From contig JAVTVX010000019.1 of the NCBI GenBank assembly GCA_033439265.1, positions 3,479,501-3,543,500 of the forward strand: a stretch of DNA of 64,000 nucleotides. The letters are read 5' to 3'. A program made the position numbers and the translations under genes. Source of the DNA: Dillenia suffruticosa (lineage: Eukaryota; Streptophyta; Magnoliopsida; Dilleniales; Dilleniaceae). The notes below the pieces were generated by a model that had not been told where the DNA came from, made no database searches, and worked only from the letters and a program-made list of their open reading frames with translations. How positions within the stretch are numbered: position 1 is the stretch's first letter; every line of letters begins with the position of its first letter. Of the stretch, positions 57,641 through 64,000 are shown piece by piece.

Positions 57641-58966
57641 AATGTAAACAAACTTGTAACAATAGTGATACCAGATTGAATTCTATGAGAACTATGTTAA
57701 CTTAATTCCTTAATAAATATTAAAATAAAACAGAGATTTATAAAATAAATTCCTAAATAAAAAATTAAATATCTAAAATTAAAAAACAAATCAATAATAC
57801 AAAAATACTAAAAATTAGAGAAAAAATTTAATATACTAAACATCTGATCCAAAGGTTCACACATTTGATTGTTTCACCGATTATCGGTTAAAAAATATTA
57901 TTTTTACGATTTAAGCATTTAACTTTAAATTTATTAGGATAGTCGTAATAAGTCTTGCGTTTTCATAAATTAATTGACCAAACTCAATATCCAATCAAAA
58001 CTTATCATTAATCGACTGGACACGATAATATTTCATATCAATATAATGACAGCATTAAATTATGTGAAAACAGTTAAAATAAAATACAAATAACCAATAT
58101 AGCCGTACAATTACTCGACTAAGTTCCATCGATTACTTAGATTAAAATGAATATCGGCAACGACACATAAATATAAATAACATATTTGCTACTTGTACTA
58201 TTCATTCGTGACAATTACGGATCACTAAAATTCTGAATGCAGTAAAAACATCGATATTGAATTAATTTGTCAGATTAACCAATACCAAACATTCATAAAA
58301 ATAAATCAAAAATCGACGAATATTTGAATTAAAAATGTAAGAATTTAAATAAAACATATAATCTCACAGTGAATACAATCAATGAAATTTCCCTTAAATC
58401 AGAAAAAGAAAACTAGCCACCACAGTGGCAATCATATTATTGAATAATGAAAAGAAACAAATGAACTAATGGAAAAGGAAAAAAATAAACTTAAAGAAAG
58501 AAAATAATGTGCAATTGTGATTGTTCAGTCAAGTGACCTCGATACCATCTATAGCAGCCGACAAGAGCACATTACACCATATATATATATATATAGCCAA
58601 GGTCTCCCAAAAGAGGTAAATATGTTCCCTTGATGCCCTAAATCTAGATTTAGATTTAGGAATATTCTTCTCTCAAAAATCCCTAAAAATAGGGAAATAA
58701 ACAATTCTTTAAAAACAAATTACTTGAAGTAAATATTTTCTACTACAAGTAAATCTTTACTCTATATCTTCTTCCTTCATTTGTAGGCCCAATGCTATCT
58801 TAAACAATTTTGCTCCAAAAATGCCTCTTTGAGTCCATTTTGATCCAATCTCCATTTTTGATCCCTAAAAATAAAAAGACCATAAAAAACCATTCATTAG
58901 GGTATTAATCAATCCAAAACCATACTATAATATTAACAATAAAAATGACAATTTAAGCACTATCAG
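57640..58966 (-). mobile_element. Athila/Tat-like gypsy LTR 1
   Basis: On the minus strand a polypurine tract GGTGTGGGGGAAAAC (about 58967-58981) is followed by TGATAGTGCTTAAATTG, which starts the LTR. The other end near 57640-57690 (GATTGAATTCTATGAGAAC) lines up with 61945-61965 (GTCGAATCTACAGGGAAC) of LTR 2. The length of about 1.3 kb is approximate. A (TA)n tract lies at 58581-58595. Confidence 0.5.
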
Positions 58967-61140
58967 TTTTCCCCCACACCGAACCAATGCATGTCCTCAA
59001 ACATAATCTAAATCAATAACTCATAACCATTATCTTTTTCACTCCTTCCCCTCATTTAATTCATCTCCAAACAATTCAAATCAACATATATCGAAAAATT
59101 CAAGCTAAAATAACAATTTGGGGAGCAAATGATCATAGTTTCATATTCTCAAAAGAAAATATAGGCATCCCATCAAACTCAACAATCTTATCAAAATTTA
59201 ATGTATTAAGATCTAATACCCTCACAAGGAGTTCACTCTATATACTCAAAGTGTTTAAGGGAATTTATCAATAACTTTCAAAATCAAATCAAATCATGTC
59301 ATTACCATAAATTTGCTTATTTATCAAATCTCTACCACCACTTATATGAATTTCAAATAAAAATTCAGGGATCTTTATAAAAGTTGTAACGTGGTTTGGA
59401 TAAAGGTATGATAAAAAGATAAATGTAATGTGTAACAAATATATCAAAGAAGTATGTCAAGAATATAAAACCATTTCTTATATCTCATATCATGAAACAC
59501 AATCAACGCAAGAAAGATAACATCTCATTTCGCAATCAAACCTTTACATTTTCCCGATTTCAAGTTCTGGGGATTTTTTTCTTTTTTTTCCTTTTTTTTC
59601 TTTTTTCTTCTATTTTTTCTTTTTTTTTTTCATTTTTTTTTGAAAAAGGAAACTAAAAGAGGATCAATGGAAATGCCGTGCATACACAATCCACCCCAAC
59701 CATATAATCGATTTCCCCAAAAATAAATCCACAATCGAAGTATCTCATTCTACTTGCAAAAAACCACTCAATTTATACTCAAATCACATGCTTCTTTAAT
59801 ATAAGAACCGGAGAGAAGGTTAAACATAAAAAAAATGTTATGTGTTAATTAATAAGATTAAAGCAAAGAAAATGGGTACAAGCTCAAGGGGTTTCACTAG
59901 GGAAAATATATACATGGGAATGTCTTTTTTGGAAAGCTAAAAAGAGTAAACCTAAATGCCTCCATTATATTAACGCATGAATTCATTGATATGGTCTCAA
60001 AAAGTATAGTAAAATAAGTTATAGAATAAACATACTATGATTGATAAACACTCATTAAAAAATTTAGAGCAAAATGATAAATGCTCTTAAGGTTCAAAAG
60101 TTCACAAAAGTGTTTAACTTGTATCAAATCTATCACATTTTCAAATGACTAAATCATCAAGATCAATGAGATACTTTCAAACAATTATCCAAAAATAACC
60201 AATCACGTTTATCTCTTTCATGCATTTCAAACTCAAATTAACAATGCATACTAACTCAAAATTATTATCCGACAAAATTCAGAGAGTATGAAGTTTCAAA
60301 GAAGAATAAAAGAATTGACATTGGCACGAAAACCCTCCCCTATTGTCTTCAATGTATGCAAAAGATGAGAAATTTAGGCACAATGCTAAATAAACTAGTA
60401 GCAACACTCATAAAATCACCCTAATGCAACATATAAAGTAGAACAATGAAAAAAAGAAAAGAGAGAAAACTCCCCTAGGGTGATGATATTTGTTGATTTG
60501 AAACTGATGGTCTTTGCTGCTGTGAAGGAGCCGCAAGGGTGGGTAAAATTAGTTCGAGGATTTCTTTGTGGAGAAAATTGAGTTTGAAAATTTTAGGGTT
60601 TTCGATTCCCTTTTTTTTTTGGAAAAGAAATGTGGGTTTGAAATTTAGAGGTTTTGAATGAATTGTTGCTTCTATGATGAAATCATATAGTGTGAAATGG
60701 ATTTGGAGTCTACTGAAAATCACGTGATCACGCCCTAAAGAAAGGACTGCTTCTGCCCATTATGAAATTGACTTCAGAATTTAGCGTGATCACGCCTTAA
60801 CGCAATGACGTTTCTGTCATTTTTTTTTACACTTCATTCTTTGTCTGTCTCTTGATTTGAACAACTAAAACTCTTTGAATTCTCCTTCTTAGGTACCTAA
60901 AAAGAAATAAATCCATAAATAAAAGGACAAATGTTACTAGATAATACCCAAAATAATTAAAAACAACCTAAAATCAACGAAAACAATTTCTAGGAAAAAT
61001 GTTTGGGTTGCCTCCCAGTAAGCGTAGTTGTTTAACGTCGTTATACTCGACGGTTTTCATTGGTGACTCAGTTTGATGAATAATCAGGGAATTTTAATAC
61101 AACGTCCAACATTGTAAAGATAACCATACCCTCATGAAAT
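58967..61140 (-). mobile_element. Athila/Tat-like gypsy 3' internal region
   Basis: Between the integrase remnant and LTR 1. It contains GGGTTGCCTCCCAGTAAGCG at about 61008-61027, a motif common downstream of pol in such plant elements. The sequence is mostly AT-rich and non-coding. Two palindromes, CACGTGATCACG (about 60721-60732) and GCGTGATCACGC (about 60784-60795), stand out. A minus-strand frame (60475-60723) has no known domain. Confidence 0.5.
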
Positions 61141-61149
61141 ATCTTCAAT

Positions 61150-61885
61150 CTATGTCAATTCACTTTGAAGATCTTATTTGTGTCAAGATTTCTTATTTCA
61201 ACTGCACCATGGGAAAACACATTAGTTACAACAAATGGACTAACCCATCGAGAACGTAACTTATTCGGCATAAGTTTGAGTCGGGAGTTATACAAAAGTA
61301 CCATTTGCCCAACCTCAAACTATTTTCTCAAGATTAAACCATCATGAAATAATTTGGTTTTTTCCATAAAGATTCTCGAATTCTTGTAAGCTTCCAATTT
61401 CAACTCCTCCAACTCTTGCAATTGCAATTTCCTTGATGTACCGGATTCATCCAAATTCATATTGCAACGTTTGATCCCCCAATATGCCTTATGCTCAATT
61501 GGTGTTTTGAATGTTGTCCGATATGCCCATAGCGCATCATCTAGATGTAAACTCCAATTCTTCCGTCCCGGATTGTCCGTCTTCTCCAAAATGGATTTAA
61601 CTTCTTGGTTTGAAACTTCAGCTTGTCCGTTTGTTTGTGGATGATATGCCGTAACAACCCGGTGATGTACTCCATACTTCTTCATCAGCGTTTCAACTGC
61701 TCGATTGCAAAAATGGATCCTTTGATCATTTATGATGGCTCGAGGGATCCCAAACCTGTTGAAAATGTTAGACTTGATAAAACCTACAACAATTTAGAAT
61801 TGTCAGTCTTGGTGGCTTTTGCTTCCACCCATTTCGAAACATAATCAACTGTTAAAAATATGTAAGTATATTGATGTGTCATCAA
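61150..61885 (-). pseudogene. Ty3/gypsy integrase remnant with frameshifts and an internal deletion
   Basis: Minus-strand pieces give an integrase core in order: [19 protein letters not shown] (first catalytic Asp, about 61845-61790), then in another frame [20 protein letters not shown] (second Asp), then [20 protein letters not shown] (catalytic Glu) and [19 protein letters not shown]. Directly after TPI it reads [19 protein letters not shown], so the roughly 19 residues that normally lie between (GMSPYRLVYGK type) are deleted. The end (about 61300-61150) matches the [18 protein letters not shown] region. At least two frameshifts and the loss make it non-functional. The 5' side breaks off near 61885, next to LTR 2. 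Confidence 0.75.
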
Positions 61886-61899
61886 ACAACCAAAAATAA

Positions 61900-63349
61900 A
61901 ATTACCTACTTCACTAAAGATGGATTTAGGGTGAGCAGAGTCGAATCTACAGGGAACGACGAATTTATCTCTTTCAAGGAAAATGAAAATATGGGGGGTT
62001 TGAGAGATTATGTAAGTCTAACAAAAATAAATAAATCAATGAAAATTAATTAAAATAAAACAACTAAATAATGTCAATTAAAAGAGAGAATGTCAATGAG
62101 AATAAAATCTAGTCAAATGAGTTATTTCCATATTGATGTATTTGATTGATTATCGATACAAAAATTACTTAATATTATGTGAATAAATTGGTTATAGCCG
62201 CTAAATATCATGAAACGACCAATCTCTCCTTACTTTTTCGGTAATCAAGATATCATCGTTAATTACTTCCCTAATCGAAAGACAACCCAAGAGATTTTCG
62301 TTGGATTTAATATTCCGACAACATTAAGATTTAGAGAAATCCAATTCTAATTAGTAAATTCCAAACTAAATTTATTTAAATTAGATTATCTAATCTCTTG
62401 ACATAAATCCTACTGCTTGCGAGGCTATAAAACTATACCAATTACCACTCTATTAAAAACATACAAATCTTATTGTTTTTAAATGGTTGTAAATTATTTT
62501 AGGATTATTAAGTATAGATCTCTATTTAACAATTACAAAACAATCATAAACATTAAATATAGAGATTAAATAAATATTCACAAATATCAAGCAAATAAGT
62601 TCATTTAGATCTCACAATTATCATTTATCACGGTTTCAATAATTTTTTTATTAGAAAAATAAAACATGAAAAAGGAAACTCACTAAAATAAATAAAAAAA
62701 ATAGAAAGAAGATGTTGAGTTACAATATTTCTCGGCTGCCTCCTTTTCCTCCAAATAAATGTGTTCTCCCAATCAATAATCCCAATCAATAATGAAGAAT
62801 TACATTCTTTTTAAGGGTGTCAACTACAGCCCGAGAGGGTTGCACACCACTCCTCCAAAAGTTTTTCTAAATAATGTGTAACACTTTTATATATATATGA
62901 GTGTAACCCTAGAAAACTACTAAATAAAATAAAAAAAAGTAAAAAGTAAAAAGTAAACTTCCTAAAAAAAATAATATTCTAAAAAATTTACATTTTTAAA
63001 AATTTATTATCCTAAATATTATGAATGAAATAAAATTCTTCAATATCTCCAATTTCATTTCAATTTTCACATGATTGTGCATTGGGAAAGAAAATTTTAC
63101 TATAGTAAATCTTTAAAATTTCTTATTTGCCTCTTGAGATCCACATGTCCACGTGCTAATGAAAGAGTATTACCGTCCAATTTTTCATACTTTATAAAAT
63201 TGCTCCAATTTAGCTTGTTTTTCTTCCATTTCTATAATAAATCTCCTCCTAAATCAAATATCATAAAACACAAACATTAGTGTAATATTTATTCAAAAAT
63301 AATACAAAATCAATCACAAATATTATACATATTTAAGCCCTATCAAATT
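61900..63349 (-). mobile_element. Athila/Tat-like gypsy LTR 2
   Basis: On the minus strand a polypurine tract GGTGTGGGGGAATT (about 63350-63363) is followed by TGATAGGGCTTAAATATG, the same kind of LTR start as LTR 1. The far end is near 61900-61960. The element it ends would extend right, beyond the window. It lies against the broken integrase of the other element, which fits a nested or adjacent insertion. Length about 1.45 kb; exact end not fixed. Confidence 0.5.
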
Positions 63350-63363
63350 CCCCCACACCTAGA

Positions 63364-64000
63364 TGATGCTTGTTCTCAAGCATGTCTAACTCAAATAAAA
63401 TTAAAACTATCCAATTAATTTTTTTTCTTCCAAACTTCTAAGCCAATAAATACCATAAAAGTTAAACTGAAAATATAATCGAAACAACAAGTATTTCACA
63501 GCTACCTACACTAAAACAACCACTAAATATCTCAATATTCTTTTATGAAATTCAAACAGTAAGATTCGATAATTCTCTCTAAAGGATCACTCAAATACAC
63601 TCAAATGCACTCGAAAAAGTTAAAAAATATATATATATCTTTCAAATAACAACAGAGAATGACACTACCATATGTTTGCAAATATATCAAATTTTAACCA
63701 TTTAAAAATTTGAATTTCATGCATTAATCTAAAAGTTTTTTATTTGGTTATAACGGAGCTTTGGTAAAGGGTAGGTAAGGTAATATCTGAAAGTTAAAAC
63801 GTACCAAAGGCCATATATAACTAACCACACAATTTTTATAATATTGATCGATTTTTGTCTTAAGCAAATAGTAAACAAAAAGTGACTTCATACTCTTCAA
63901 ATGAATAGGCAATAGTAAACAGTATACAAAAATGTCAAATATTTTCTCAATTTTTCATAATTGAAGTGTAAATAAATTTTCAATTAAGATACAACACTTC
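63364..64000 (-). mobile_element. Internal 3' part of the second gypsy element
   Basis: CCCCCACACCTAGATGATGC and TTCTCAAGCATG just after the polypurine tract parallel 58975-59010 of the first element. The rest is AT-rich with no coding domain visible and leaves the window. Confidence 0.4.

Overview
The window looks like nuclear DNA of a flowering plant, most likely a eudicot. It is AT-rich and carries intron-containing housekeeping genes with plant-type splice sites, a plant-specific wound-induced peptide family, and typical angiosperm mobile elements: Ty1/copia, Ty3/gypsy of two lineages, RTE-type LINEs, an Au-type SINE, other tRNA-derived SINEs, a CACTA-like element and a hAT-type element. 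The species cannot be fixed from the sequence.

Three multi-exon genes appear intact and were reassembled exon by exon. (1) SmD3, plus strand, 10731-15053, 5 exons, 132 aa, a core spliceosomal Sm protein. (2) A small DUF423/TMEM256-type membrane protein, minus strand, 29162-30095, 5 exons, 122 aa. (3) VPS18, minus strand, 35768-56641, 23 coding exons, 988 aa, a subunit of the HOPS/CORVET vacuolar tethering complexes with a C-terminal RING-H2. Every VPS18 exon junction keeps frame, and one intron uses a GC-AG pair.

The left 25 kb holds a same-strand array of four DUF3774 (wound-induced WIP-like) single-exon genes at about 2974, 9275, 17521 and 24084, with SmD3 sitting inside the array. Copies 2 and 4 look functional. 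Copies 1 and 3 have decayed; copy 3 carries a SINE at its 5' end and a stop in place of the C-terminal Trp.

The stretches between genes are mostly transposon debris. 1-1600 is a copia gag remnant. 4200-6530, 7286-7980 and 40890-41370 are RTE LINE fragments. 18052-20618 is a CACTA-like element with a GC-rich pyrimidine minisatellite inside it. 27798-28440 is an X8 (CBM43) pseudogene split by a SINE. 31389-34465 is an internally deleted chromovirus-like gypsy element. 57206-57640 is a second copy of the pyrimidine minisatellite, just upstream of VPS18. 57640-63364 and beyond holds two related Athila/Tat-like gypsy LTRs with polypurine tracts and a decayed integrase. VPS18 introns host an Au SINE, a hAT-type element and a LINE fragment. 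I found no tRNA, rRNA or CRISPR features.

I saw no clearly new molecular system. The most informative signals are the WIP-like array in different stages of decay, one SINE family that hit two separate genes, the conserved-looking GC-AG intron of VPS18, and the pyrimidine minisatellite module that recurs in two contexts.
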